From Actimicrobium sp034313845 (GTDB lineage: Bacteria; Pseudomonadota; Gammaproteobacteria; Burkholderiales; Burkholderiaceae_D): DNA of 64,000 bases. The notes beneath the pieces are model-generated. The model was given only the letters and a program-made list of their open reading frames with translations. It had not been told where the DNA came from and did not search any database. The stretch lies in NCBI RefSeq assembly GCF_034313845.1, contig NZ_JAVIWN010000004.1. One strand, given 5' to 3'. Positions 36,292 through 45,147 of this stretch are shown piece by piece; position 1 is the first letter of the stretch; each line of letters begins with the position of its first letter. The translations under genes and the position numbers were made by a program.

Positions 36292-36318
36292 GGTGCAATA
36301 ACCAAAGGGCATTGCACC
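36292..36318 (-). repeat. 27-bp REP-like palindrome (inverted orientation, one base variant)
   Basis: Second copy of the close pair; the centre reads AACCAAAGGG instead of AACCGAAGGG. It ends 20 bp before the rpiA stop, so it lies in the rpiA 3' region. Confidence 0.85.
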
Positions 36319-36338
36319 AAGCGCTCCAAATCACGTCC

Positions 36339-37028
36339 TCAAAATACCAGCGTCCGCACCCCATCCGCCATCCCCAGCAACGCCACATCCGCCCCACGCG
36401 CCGCAAACAACCCTACCGTCACAACCCCGACAATCGCATTGATGGCCAGCTCGGTCGCGACGGGATCGGTGATCTGCAAGCCAAGCACGTCGATAATGAC
36501 ATTGCCGTTATCAGTGAGCACAGCCCGCCCATCCTTGACCCGCAAACGCGGCGTGCCGCCCAGTTCGGCGAGCTTGCGCGCGACCACGGCCTGCGCCATC
36601 GGGATGACTTCCACCGGTAATGGGAACGCACCCAGCACATCGACCAGTTTGGAGCCATCGGCGATGCAGATGAATTTTGTGGCGACAGAGGCGACAATCT
36701 TCTCGCGCGTGAGTGCCGCGCCACCGCCTTTGATCATCGCGCCGGTATCGGTGATTTCGTCGGCACCATCGATGTAGACCGACATCGACGCAACGTCATT
36801 GAGATCAAACACGGTGATCCCGTGCGCGAGCAAGCGTTCGGCAGTACCTTCGGAAGAGGCCACTGCGCCCTTGATGCGGTGCTTGACACCCGCCAGCGCA
36901 TCAATGAAAAAATTCGCGGTGGAGCCGGTGCCGACGCCGATGATGTCACCGTCGACCACATAGTCGAGGGCAGCGCGGGCGACTGCTTGTTTGAGTTCGT
37001 CTTGGGTCATTGTGGTCATCGTAGTCAT
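36339..37028 (-). CDS. rpiA: Ribose-5-phosphate isomerase A
   Basis: 229 residues. Signature stretches are DGDIIGVGTGSTANFFIDAL, AVASSEGTAERL, YIDGADEI with the catalytic Asp-Gly-Ala-Asp, and MIKGGGAALTREKIVA. It interconverts ribose-5-phosphate and ribulose-5-phosphate and so continues the path of RbsK. The start is uncertain: three in-frame ATGs (37028, 37019, 37010) lie in the repeat ATGACTACG, and none has a clear ribosome site. It is downstream of the CBS transporter gene (33 bp). Confidence 0.95.
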   Translation of the reverse strand: MTTMTTMTQDELKQAVARAALDYVVDGDIIGVGTGSTANFFIDALAGVKHRIKGAVASSEGTAERLLAHGITVFDLNDVASMSVYIDGADEITDTGAMIKGGGAALTREKIVASVATKFICIADGSKLVDVLGAFPLPVEVIPMAQAVVARKLAELGGTPRLRVKDGRAVLTDNGNVIIDVLGLQITDPVATELAINAIVGVVTVGLFAARGADVALLGMADGVRTLVF

Positions 37029-37061
37029 CGTAGTTATTGCAAAAAATTAAAAAGAGAGTCT

Positions 37062-38402
37062 TCAGCCCGACAAGCCGAATTCATCGACATCGACCTGTTT
37101 TGGAGTGACATAGACCAGCACGATGCGCGGTCCATTCATTTTCTTGACCATCACGTCGAACTGGTCGAATTCGATGCGCTGGCCTTCGGTTGGAATGTCG
37201 CCCAGCTTGGCCATGACGAGACCGCCGACCGAATCGATGTCGTCGAGGTCGAGCGCTTCATTTTCGATATCGATGGCAAGAATGCGTTCGAGGGTGTAGA
37301 TCGGCAGGCTGCCCTTGCCAACCAGCGTGCCGTCATCGAGACGACTCCAGTCCTGATCGTTCTGGCGGAATTCATCGCGGATTTCACCGACCAGCGCACC
37401 GAGCAGATTGTCCAGCGTCAGGAAGCCGACCGGCTTCTGGCCGGGATGACCAACCACCGCAAAATGCGGTGCGCCCTGACGAAACAAGCGGAACAATTCA
37501 GGTGCCGGCATGCGCGGCGAGACATATTGCACTGGCCGGAAAAACGGCTCCAGACTCTCGATCGACTTGCCTTGTTCCTGTCCCAAAAAAAGATCCTTCA
37601 GATGGATCACGCCCAGTACTTCGCGCTGCTCGGCATCGAAATACGGATAGCGGCTAAAGCGGCTGCGATAGACCACCTGCAGATTGTCGGCCAGCGATTG
37701 GCCGGCATGCAAGGCGGCCATCTCATGCGCCGGGCGCATCAGGTCACCGACATCAAGTTCGCTGAAATCCAGTGTCTGCGCCAGCACCTTCCATTCGTCC
37801 GAACTGAATTTATCGCCAGAGTGGCTGCCGCGCAAAATGATCTTGAGTTCATCGGAGGAATACGCGGTGTCATGACCGCTCGCACTACCCAGTCCGACCA
37901 GTCGCAAGACACCATTGGCGCTTTTGTTGAGTACCCAGATGATCGGATACATGCTCCAGTAAAAACCATACAACGGCACCGCGCACACCAGGCTGACAGC
38001 CTCGGGATGACGGATCGCCATCGACTTCGGCGCCAGCTCGCCGACCACGATGTGCAGGAATGAAATGACCAGGAAGGCAAAACCGAATGACACCAGCTCG
38101 ATCAGACTTACCGAAGTCACGCCGATGGCGATGAAGACCGGATGCAGCAGACTGGCAAAAGCCGGTTCACCGACCCAGCCAAGGCCGAGCGAGGCCAGCG
38201 TGATGCCGAGCTGGCAGGCCGACAGATAGGAATCGAGCTGGCGGTGTACGGTGGCCAGGATACGACCGCGCAGGCCCTGGGTTTTGGCGATTGCGCGGAT
38301 GCGGGTCTCGCGCAGTTTGACCATGCCGAATTCAGCACAAACGAAAAAGCCATTGAGGGCAACCAGAAACAGCGCCAGGAAAATCAGCATGAAGTCTTGC
38401 AT
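37062..38402 (-). CDS. Hemolysin/CorC-family transporter (CNNM, two CBS, CorC-HlyC domains)
   Basis: 446 residues. Residues 1-200 form the CNNM/DUF21 membrane domain with the hallmark LGITLASLGLGWVGEPAFAS and LAPKSMAIRHPEAVSLV. Two CBS domains follow (DLMRPAHEMAALHAGQ, FFRPVQYVSPRMPAPELFRL, AVVGHPGQKPVGFLTLDNLL). The C-terminal CorC_HlyC domain is FDVMVKKMNGPRIVLVYVTP. Family members are Mg2+/Co2+ efflux or homeostasis proteins; a true haemolysin activity is not implied. It lies 33 bp upstream of rpiA on the same strand. Confidence 0.92.
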   Translation of the reverse strand: MQDFMLIFLALFLVALNGFFVCAEFGMVKLRETRIRAIAKTQGLRGRILATVHRQLDSYLSACQLGITLASLGLGWVGEPAFASLLHPVFIAIGVTSVSLIELVSFGFAFLVISFLHIVVGELAPKSMAIRHPEAVSLVCAVPLYGFYWSMYPIIWVLNKSANGVLRLVGLGSASGHDTAYSSDELKIILRGSHSGDKFSSDEWKVLAQTLDFSELDVGDLMRPAHEMAALHAGQSLADNLQVVYRSRFSRYPYFDAEQREVLGVIHLKDLFLGQEQGKSIESLEPFFRPVQYVSPRMPAPELFRLFRQGAPHFAVVGHPGQKPVGFLTLDNLLGALVGEIRDEFRQNDQDWSRLDDGTLVGKGSLPIYTLERILAIDIENEALDLDDIDSVGGLVMAKLGDIPTEGQRIEFDQFDVMVKKMNGPRIVLVYVTPKQVDVDEFGLSG

Positions 38403-38617
38403 GGAGGGGTGGAAAGTGGACCAGCCGGTAGTGTAGACGCAAACGTCGTGGTGTCGATGACTTTGACGGGGTGGCGGCGACGCAGGTCGACATATCGATG
38501 CGCTGGGTCAATGGCAGAGGGCCGAAGCAAGCGAGATAGGGAGGTGATTAGAAATAGTGTTAAGTCAGATGGGTTGGTGCTCATCCATCAGGGTTGATGA
38601 CGGTAGCCAGTGCATTT

Positions 38618-38644
38618 GGTGCAATGCCCTTCGGTTATTGCACC
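38618..38644 (+). repeat. 27-bp REP-like palindrome
   Basis: Perfect arms GGTGCAAT/ATTGCACC, 61 bp beyond the stop of the RcnB-like gene. The surrounding 38403-38705 spacer otherwise shows nothing I can support. Confidence 0.85.
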
Positions 38645-38705
38645 GTCCCAACCCAACCTACCGATGGCAAGTACAAGCGAAGAGGTCATCCCCTCCGCCA
38701 CGCCA

Positions 38706-39170
38706 TCAATTCCCCAGAAACAGCTGCAAGATGATGCCGCTGGCAATCGCTACCAGCACGTAGTCGCCGCCGGTCTGCACCCAGTGATAGCCACGCGGCG
38801 GAGCCGACAGGCGGTGACCGCGCCAGTCGTCAACAACATACTGGCGACTACGGTAGTCGCGCGGCAGGCGGTCGCCCTTGCGATAGTTGTGGCCCGGTCC
38901 GGCACCACGACCGTCGCGGCCATCGTTGTAGCGCGCTTCTTTACGGTTGTCGTGACCACGGTCATTGTCGCGTCGGTCGTCATCGCGACGATCCGGTCCA
39001 CGACCCTTGTCGCCACGGTCCGGCGGACCGCCACGCTGGGCTTGCTCGTTACGGCCGCGATCACCGCGATCGCCCCCGTGGTCGTTATCTGATCGGCCTT
39101 GGCCAAACGATAGTCCGCTCGACCCTAATGCCATGGCGAGGATGGCGCTAACAAGTGCTTTCTTGTTCAT
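38706..39170 (-). CDS. RcnB-family periplasmic protein
   Basis: 154 residues from ATG 39170, which has AAGGGA 7 nt upstream. The N-terminus MNKKALVSAILAMALGSSGL is a signal peptide with likely cleavage after LSFG. The middle is an extremely charged Arg/Asp/Gly-rich linker (residues 25-95). The C-terminal RcnB core reads YRKGDRLPRDYRSRQYVVDD followed by WRGHRLSAPPRGYHWVQTGG and a final hydrophobic segment. RcnB in E. coli tunes nickel and cobalt efflux; a metal role here is inferred. Hydrophobic end IASGIILQLFLGN may anchor it. Confidence 0.85.
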   Translation of the reverse strand: MNKKALVSAILAMALGSSGLSFGQGRSDNDHGGDRGDRGRNEQAQRGGPPDRGDKGRGPDRRDDDRRDNDRGHDNRKEARYNDGRDGRGAGPGHNYRKGDRLPRDYRSRQYVVDDWRGHRLSAPPRGYHWVQTGGDYVLVAIASGIILQLFLGN

Positions 39171-39300
39171 GTTGGATTCCCTTTGGTTGCAACGACATGC
39201 TGGTATCGAAACATCACCAGCGTTCGTCGATCTGCCGAAAGGATAGCCGACAAGCAAGCATCTATCTGTACGGTGCCCCGCACATCGCCGGCACGAACAA

Positions 39301-40173
39301 TCAATGCGCCATGAGTACCGGCACCGTCATCGAGGTCAGGATCGTGTTCGTCACGCCACCGAGCAAGACCTGACGAAAGCGCGAATGGGCATAACCGCCC
39401 ATGACAATGAGGTCGGCATTGCAATCGGCAGCATGCGACAGCAGCGCATTGCCGACATCGAGATCGTCCATGCGCCCGCTCTTCGACGCTTTTTCGGTGG
39501 TGGTCAGGACCACGACGTCGAGCTTGACGCCGTGTCGCGCAAGGTACAGCGCGATGTCGGCACCGGGCTCATCACCATGCACATCGGGTTTGGCCTCCGG
39601 ATTGAAGACCACCAGTTGCACCTGCTTCGCCTGCTTCAACAACGGAATTGCCGCCGTCACCGCACGTGTGGCTTGCATGCTGCCATCCCAAGCCACCAGG
39701 ATGTTCTGGCCGATGTGTTCAAAATGACCGACATACGGAATGATCAGCACCGGGCGCCCGGAATGCATCACCACGTATTCGGGGAATTCATCAGCGGTCG
39801 ACGGCGACGGCTCTTCGGGATTGCTCTGTCCGACGATGACCAGATCGCAGTAGCGTGCCTGCAGGCTCACGCCAGGACCGGCCTCTTCGTCGACCAGGCG
39901 CTTTTCAAACGATTGCACGCCGAGCGTACTGACCGCACGCTCGAACTCTTGCAGCGCAAACGTACCGCGCTCCTTGAGCATGTCGAGCATCGCGCCGAGT
40001 TGCAGGTTGCCTTCGCCGATCGCGCCCGGCAAATAGAACAGGCCGGAGACGCCGGTGGTGGCGGTGCCGGTCAGATGGCCGCCATTGCGCAAGACCAGTT
40101 CGGCACCGATGCGGATACGTTCAGCCGTGCGTACGGAGGCGTCGACGTGAACCAGGATGGTGGGATAGCTCAT
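39301..40173 (-). CDS. Universal stress protein (tandem UspA domains)
   Basis: 290 residues, about two Usp units. The first half (YPTILVHVDASVRTAERIRI) is diverged. The second half (NILVAWDGSMQATRAVTAAI) ends with the nucleotide-binding pattern VMGGYAHSRFRQVLLGGVTN, TILTSMTVPVLMAH. It is cytosolic and helps stress survival. It begins a leftward-facing group of stress genes (DksA-like, cbpMA, DUF3309). Confidence 0.93.
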   Translation of the reverse strand: MSYPTILVHVDASVRTAERIRIGAELVLRNGGHLTGTATTGVSGLFYLPGAIGEGNLQLGAMLDMLKERGTFALQEFERAVSTLGVQSFEKRLVDEEAGPGVSLQARYCDLVIVGQSNPEEPSPSTADEFPEYVVMHSGRPVLIIPYVGHFEHIGQNILVAWDGSMQATRAVTAAIPLLKQAKQVQLVVFNPEAKPDVHGDEPGADIALYLARHGVKLDVVVLTTTEKASKSGRMDDLDVGNALLSHAADCNADLIVMGGYAHSRFRQVLLGGVTNTILTSMTVPVLMAH

Positions 40174-40205
40174 GGTGTTTCCTTTCTCGGTAAATGAAAA
40201 ATGAC

Positions 40206-40601
40206 TTACAACGAGGCGCTATGCGGGAAACCCTGACGTTCTTCGCTTTTTGCCTGACAGCCGATGCAGAAATGCGCCGAGGGCATCGCCTGCAGTCGGG
40301 CAAGGGGTATGGCTTCCTCACAAGCGGTGCAGATGCCATAGGTTCCGGCCTTGATCCGGCCCAGTGCCGCATCGATTTCAACCAGCACGGCCAGATCCAG
40401 TTCAAGCTCGGCAAGGTCGGTATCGTTGAGCACATCGGCAATGACGGCATTGTCGTCGGCGACTTTTTGCTCGGTCAGCACCAGTTCATCGGACTCGTCG
40501 GAACGGTGCAACTGGGGATCAATCCGCGCCTGCAATTCCTGGCGGCGCAGCAGTAAAGCGGATTCGAGTTCTTGCAATTTGGCGGGAGTTAAGTCGCTCA
40601 T
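40206..40601 (-). CDS. DksA/TraR-type C4 zinc-finger protein
   Basis: 131 residues. An N-terminal coiled coil (LQELESALLLRRQELQARID) carries acidic residues near the tip, followed by a C4 zinc finger (YGICTACEEAIPLARLQAMP, SAHFCIGCQAK). DksA-like proteins act in the secondary channel of RNA polymerase. It is shorter than canonical DksA (about 150) and lies 32 bp upstream of the universal stress protein gene, so it is probably a stress paralogue. Confidence 0.9.
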   Translation of the reverse strand: MSDLTPAKLQELESALLLRRQELQARIDPQLHRSDESDELVLTEQKVADDNAVIADVLNDTDLAELELDLAVLVEIDAALGRIKAGTYGICTACEEAIPLARLQAMPSAHFCIGCQAKSEERQGFPHSASL

Positions 40602-40794
40602 GATGTCTCCGGTAAAAAATGGCTGCGCTGTCAGGATGACTTGTTGCGCGCCGGTTCTAACAATAGTCTGGTGTCGCCAGCGACCCGGTCGCTGACAGAA
40701 AAACTGTCTTCAAGGACCGCCTCGAACACTTGTCCGACAAGCGGTTTTCTCTACGCTGGCATGGCCTGCGTGCCGATGGCATCAGGCCAACGCG

Positions 40795-41112
40795 TTAGCG
40801 CGTACGAGCACGCAGCGCGGTCAATTCCTGCTGCAACTGTTCGATGCGTTGCAGCAGCGTCAATGCCAGCGCCACACCGTTCTGATCGAGCTCGAAATCA
40901 TCGCGCAAACGGCGCGCGGTGCACGCAGTGACCACCGTGCGCAACTGGAACAACAGCGGTTCGGTCTGCGCATCGGCCGGCACGATCAGACCGATGCCAA
41001 CGAGCTCCTCGAGCTCTTCGCGCGACAGGCCCGAGACCTCGGCCAGATGCGCGATCGTGCAGACATGCTCGGCATCGAGCGAGATACTTTCTACGGTCGT
41101 GACCTTCATCAT
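40795..41112 (-). CDS. cbpM: Chaperone modulatory protein CbpM
   Basis: 105 residues of the MerR-like CbpM/GipA family (TIAHLAEVSGLSREELEELV, RLRDDFELDQNGVALALTLL, then a C-terminal coiled coil RIEQLQQELTALRAR). AGGAG lies before ATG 41112. It binds and restrains CbpA. Its start overlaps the cbpA stop by 4 nt, confirming the pair. The spacer 40602-40794 shows nothing clear. Confidence 0.93.
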   Translation of the reverse strand: MMKVTTVESISLDAEHVCTIAHLAEVSGLSREELEELVGIGLIVPADAQTEPLLFQLRTVVTACTARRLRDDFELDQNGVALALTLLQRIEQLQQELTALRARTR

Positions 41113-42047
41113 GTCTCCTTGTGTCCGGTACTGCGCGGCTTGAAGTCCGAGAGTACCGCCAGCTGTTCGTATAAGCCCTGCTCAGCCGGACTAAGGGTCT
41201 TGGGCAGCACGATGCGCACCAGCGCAAACAGGTCGCCCGCCGCACCGCCGGGGTCCGGCAAGCCACGTCCACCGAGACGCAGGCGTTGTCCTGACGACGT
41301 GCCGGGCTTGATATTGAGTTCGACCTTGCCGCCCAGCGTAGGAATTTCCACCGTCGTCCCTAGCGCAGCTTCCCACGGTGCCAGCAACAGGTCGCACACC
41401 AGATCGCGGCCGGTCACCCGGTACAGCGGATGCGGCAACAGTGACAACACTACGAACAGGTTGCCGGCTTTGCCACCATGGCGACCCGGACCGCCTTTGC
41501 CGGCCAGTCGCAGACGCTGGCCATCGGTCGCCCCTTTCGGTACCGTGATACGGAAAGTGCGGCTCACCCGATGGGGCAAGCCATGGGCATCCATTTCAGG
41601 CAGTTCAACCGTGACGTCGGTTTCCGCACCGCTATAAATCTGTTCGAGCGTGACGTCGACGTTGACCGAATAGTCCGTGCCCTCTTCCGGCATCGCCGCC
41701 CGGGTGCGCCGGCCAGTCCCGCCGGAACGAAATGCGCCCATCAGGTCGGACAGGTCGACATCGTCGAAGGCATTGGCACCCGAGCCATAGCGCTGCTGCC
41801 ACTGCGGCGGTGGCGTAAAGTTTTCGCCGGCCGAGCGCTGACCGAGCTGGTCGTATTCGGCCCGCTTCTCGGTATTTTTCAGGGTGGCATAGGCTTCGGC
41901 CACCGCCTTGAATTTCTCTTCGCCCTTCGGGTCCTTCGAGACATCCGGATGATATTGATGAGCCAGCTTGCGGTAGGCCTTCTTGATGTCATCGAGGGTG
42001 GCATCGCGCTCGATCCCGAGCGTGTCGTAATAGTCTTTGTACTTCAT
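41109..42047 (-). CDS. cbpA: Curved-DNA-binding protein CbpA, DnaJ-type co-chaperone
   Basis: 312 residues. The J domain (YKDYYDTLGIERDATLDDIK, HQYHPDVSKDPKGEEKF) has the HPD motif. A Gly/Phe-poor linker (PPPQWQQRYGSGANAFDDVD) and two DnaJ C-terminal beta domains follow. There is no zinc-finger domain, which separates it from DnaJ. It stimulates DnaK and binds curved DNA, and is usually a stationary-phase protein. Confidence 0.93.
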   Translation of the reverse strand: MKYKDYYDTLGIERDATLDDIKKAYRKLAHQYHPDVSKDPKGEEKFKAVAEAYATLKNTEKRAEYDQLGQRSAGENFTPPPQWQQRYGSGANAFDDVDLSDLMGAFRSGGTGRRTRAAMPEEGTDYSVNVDVTLEQIYSGAETDVTVELPEMDAHGLPHRVSRTFRITVPKGATDGQRLRLAGKGGPGRHGGKAGNLFVVLSLLPHPLYRVTGRDLVCDLLLAPWEAALGTTVEIPTLGGKVELNIKPGTSSGQRLRLGGRGLPDPGGAAGDLFALVRIVLPKTLSPAEQGLYEQLAVLSDFKPRSTGHKET

Positions 42048-42106
42048 CGGATTCCTGCGTCAGAGTGGCTGCCAGATTGCATGACGCAATCGGCGGTCGG
42101 CGACGG

Positions 42107-42259
42107 TCAAAGTCGCCCGGTCAGCAACATGATAATCAGAATTATGACGATCAGGCCGGTTAAACCGCTCGGACCGTAGCCCCAGCTGCGGCTATGCGGC
42201 CAAGACGGGAACGCGCCGATCAGCACGAGGATGAGGATGATCAATAAAATAGTGCCCAT
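42107..42259 (-). CDS. DUF3309-like small membrane protein
   Basis: 50 residues from ATG 42259, with AGGGAG 5 nt upstream. Two hydrophobic segments (MGTILLIILILVLIGAFPSW and LTGLIVIILIIMLLTGRL) flank the polar SRSWGYGPSG. This matches the DUF3309 family, of unknown function and common next to stress genes. Confidence 0.85.
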   Translation of the reverse strand: MGTILLIILILVLIGAFPSWPHSRSWGYGPSGLTGLIVIILIIMLLTGRL

Positions 42260-42412
42260 GGTGCTCCCTTGAACCGATTGAACTGCGGATTTCTTCATCA
42301 CTGAAGACGATCCGAGGCTAACCAGAAATACCCATACCATCCGTGCGCTACCGCACGAAACCTGCGCGATACGTCGTTATGAAAAGGCAATCAGAAATTG
42401 GGCATCCTGGTC

Positions 42413-43063
42413 TCAGGTCTGCCGCAACGCACTCGCTGCCGTTGCCAGCGCAGTGATGCGCGCCCAGTCGCCGGAGAGCATCGCGTCTTTTGGCGTGAGC
42501 CATGAACCGCCGACGCAGGCGACATTCTTGCACGCCAAAAATTGCGGTGCCGTCGCCAGCGAAATCCCACCGGTCGGGCAAAACATCACATCACCCAGCG
42601 GTCCGGCAATCGCATTGAGCATGCCGACGCCGCCTGCCGGCACGGCTGGAAACAGCTTGAGTTGGCGAAAGCCGGCTTCGCGTGCGGCCATCACTTCGGA
42701 CGGCGTCATCACGCCGGGCAGCAGTGGCAAGCCACTCGACCGTGCCGCCGCAATGAGCGCCGCAGTCAGGCCGGGCGAGACACCGAACACCGCGCCAGCA
42801 TCACGTGCGGCGGCAAATTCTTCGGGCAGCGTCAGCGTGCCGACACCGAGAATCGCCTCGGGCACCTGCTCGGCCATCGCGCGGATCGCCGCCAGTCCGT
42901 GGGCGGTGCGTAATGTCACTTCCAGTACGCGGATTCCACCGGCGACCAGCGCTCGCGCCAGTGGCACCGCATGGTCGAGGTTATCGATGGCGATGACCGG
43001 GATCACTGGTGAAGTGCGCATGATGTGGAGCAGGTCGGGCATCAGATGGGGAGCTTGATTCAT
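42413..43063 (-). CDS. eda: KDPG aldolase (2-dehydro-3-deoxy-phosphogluconate aldolase)
   Basis: 216 residues. The active-site parts are VLEVTLRTAHGLAAIRAMAE, GVSPGLTAAL and the Schiff-base lysine in FRQLKLFPAVPAGG, with the phosphate-binding FCPTGGIS. It splits KDPG into pyruvate and glyceraldehyde-3-phosphate, the last step of the Entner-Doudoroff pathway. Its ATG overlaps the edd stop by 4 nt. Confidence 0.96.
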   Translation of the reverse strand: MNQAPHLMPDLLHIMRTSPVIPVIAIDNLDHAVPLARALVAGGIRVLEVTLRTAHGLAAIRAMAEQVPEAILGVGTLTLPEEFAAARDAGAVFGVSPGLTAALIAAARSSGLPLLPGVMTPSEVMAAREAGFRQLKLFPAVPAGGVGMLNAIAGPLGDVMFCPTGGISLATAPQFLACKNVACVGGSWLTPKDAMLSGDWARITALATAASALRQT

Positions 43064-44913
43064 GAGGTCACTTTCTCGACGGCAGATAAAACGGGGGGCA
43101 AATCAAACGTCGTCGCGCCTTCTTCGGCAGCGCTGACGGTAGCGCGGAACATGCCGAACAGTTCGCGGCCCATGCCGACCTGGTTGTGGCGCAGGTCCGC
43201 CGTGGCCTGCTCGCGCGCATCCCAGACCTCGGCTGGCACATCGGCTTGCAGCACGCCGTTTTCGGCATCGAGCAGCAACAGGTCGCCGGTGCGAATCCGG
43301 CCCAGCGGCCCGCCGGCCAGCACTTCCGGCGAGACGTGGATGGCTGCCGGCACTTTGCCGGAGGCACCCGACATGCGGCCATCGGTCACCAGCGCGACAT
43401 GGAAACCGGCATCCTGCAGATTGGCCAGCGCGGGGGTCAGCGCATGCAGCTCCGGCATGCCATTGGCGCGCGGTCCCTGGAATCGCACGACAGCAATGAA
43501 ATCCTGATTGAGTTCGTCCGCCTTGTAGGCCCGCATGAAATCTTCTTGCGAATCGAACACGATGGCCGGTGCTTCGACACGGCGGTATTGCGGCTTGACT
43601 GCCGAGACCTTGATGACGGCGCGCCCAAGATTACCGGTCAGCAGACGCAACCCGCCATCGGCCGAAAACGGTTCGGCGGCACCGCGCACCACATTGCGAT
43701 CGGCGCTTTCGAGTGGTACCGGCCGCCAGACCACGACGTCGTCTTGCAGAAACGGCTCGCTGCAATGTGCGCGCAAACCCTTGCCGAGGACAGTGGTGAC
43801 ATCGTCATGCAGCAAACCGGCATCGAGCAATTCACGGATCACGAAACCGGTACCGCCGGCGGCATGGAAATGATTGACGTCGGCGTCACCGTTCGGATAA
43901 ATCCGCGTGAGCAGCGGAATGACCGCAGACAGCGCCGCAAAATCATTCCAGTCGATGACGATGCCGGCGGCCTTGGCGATAGCGACCAGATGCAATGTGT
44001 GATTGGTCGAACCGCCGGTGGCGAGCAAGGCGATGATTGCATTGACGATGGATTTTTCATCGACCAGCCGACCGACCGGCGTGTACTCGGGTGTGTGTGT
44101 AGCGATCTTGACCGCACGTGCCGCCGCTGCAGCAGTCAGCGCATCGCGCAACGGCGTACCCGGCGTGATGAACGCAGCACCCGGCAAGTGCAAGCCCATC
44201 ACTTCCATCAGCATCTGGTTGCTGTTGGCCGTACCGTAGAACGTGCAGGTGCCGGCACCGTGATACGACTGCGATTCGGCTTCGAGCAATTCGGCGCGAC
44301 CAATCTTGCCCTGCGCGTACAACTGGCGCACGCGGGCTTTTTCGGAATTGGACATGCCGCTGGTCATTGGTCCGGCCGGGATGAACACGGCAGGCAAATG
44401 ACCGAAGTGCAGCGCGCCGATCAGCAGGCCCGGTACGATCTTGTCGCACACGCCAAGGTACACGGCAGCATCGAACATGTTGTGCGACAGCGCAACGGCC
44501 GTACCCATGGCAATCGTATCGCGTGAAAACAGCGACAGCTCCATGCCCGGCTGGCCTTGCGTGACACCATCACACATGGCTGGCACGCCGCCGGCAAATT
44601 GCGCCACGCCACCGGCCTTGCGCGCAGCGTCCTTGATCAATTGCGGAAAACGCTCGAACGGCTGATGCGCCGAGAGCATGTCGTTGTAGGCAGAAATGAT
44701 CGCCACCGATGGCAAGCGCGCTTGCCGCAGCGCCAGTTTATCGTTGGCCGGGAAGGCGGCAAAACCATGCGCCAGGTTGGTACAGGACAGCGCATTACGT
44801 TGCACGCCCTGCTGCAAGGCCGCTTCCATGCGCGTCAGGTAAGCGCCACGTGATGGCCGGCTACGCTCGATGATGCGGTCGGTGACGGAAGTCAGAACGG
44901 AATGCATTTTCAT
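43060..44913 (-). CDS. edd: 6-phosphogluconate dehydratase
   Basis: 617 residues of the IlvD/Edd family. Cluster and substrate motifs visible are PAMCDGVTQGQPGMELSLFS, GAGTCTFYGTANSNQMLMEV and DGRMSGASGKVPAAIHVSPE. It makes KDPG from 6-phosphogluconate. It is first in the leftward edd-eda operon. A HexR-like site lies 28 bp upstream, so it is probably repressed when KDPG is low. ATG 44907 is an alternative start. Confidence 0.96.
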   Translation of the reverse strand: MKMHSVLTSVTDRIIERSRPSRGAYLTRMEAALQQGVQRNALSCTNLAHGFAAFPANDKLALRQARLPSVAIISAYNDMLSAHQPFERFPQLIKDAARKAGGVAQFAGGVPAMCDGVTQGQPGMELSLFSRDTIAMGTAVALSHNMFDAAVYLGVCDKIVPGLLIGALHFGHLPAVFIPAGPMTSGMSNSEKARVRQLYAQGKIGRAELLEAESQSYHGAGTCTFYGTANSNQMLMEVMGLHLPGAAFITPGTPLRDALTAAAAARAVKIATHTPEYTPVGRLVDEKSIVNAIIALLATGGSTNHTLHLVAIAKAAGIVIDWNDFAALSAVIPLLTRIYPNGDADVNHFHAAGGTGFVIRELLDAGLLHDDVTTVLGKGLRAHCSEPFLQDDVVVWRPVPLESADRNVVRGAAEPFSADGGLRLLTGNLGRAVIKVSAVKPQYRRVEAPAIVFDSQEDFMRAYKADELNQDFIAVVRFQGPRANGMPELHALTPALANLQDAGFHVALVTDGRMSGASGKVPAAIHVSPEVLAGGPLGRIRTGDLLLLDAENGVLQADVPAEVWDAREQATADLRHNQVGMGRELFGMFRATVSAAEEGATTFDLPPVLSAVEKVTS

Positions 44914-44940
44914 GAAAACTCCTTGCGTGAAGACTGAATA

Positions 44941-44955
44941 AGTAATTTTACTACA
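44941..44955. promoter_or_regulatory. HexR-like operator of edd-eda
   Basis: On the minus strand TGTAGTAAAATTACT, one end base away from the proteobacterial HexR consensus TGTARTNNAATTACA. It lies 28 bp upstream of edd. Confidence 0.7.
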
Positions 44956-45081
44956 AACATTTCATCGCCGGCAGTGTGGTTTATTGCTAATGATTACCGA
45001 GGGCAATGTTTGTAGCTGACTCTTTCTTAGCTGAAATTTCTCTTGCACGAGACGGATAAAACTCGATTTACTCTGATGTTT

Positions 45082-45096
45082 TGTAGTGAAATTACC
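45082..45096. promoter_or_regulatory. HexR-like operator of pgi-zwf-hexR
   Basis: TGTAGTGAAATTACC, again one end base from the HexR consensus, 51 bp upstream of pgi. Together with 44941-44955 it lets one repressor control both divergent operons. Confidence 0.7.
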
Positions 45097-45147
45097 TTCA
45101 GTTAATGTATAGTCGATCACACCATCCTACTTCAGAGACCTCCTGCC

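Noticed and set aside
43186..44526. 446-residue rightward frame inside edd
   Set aside because: Complete overlap with edd on the other strand.
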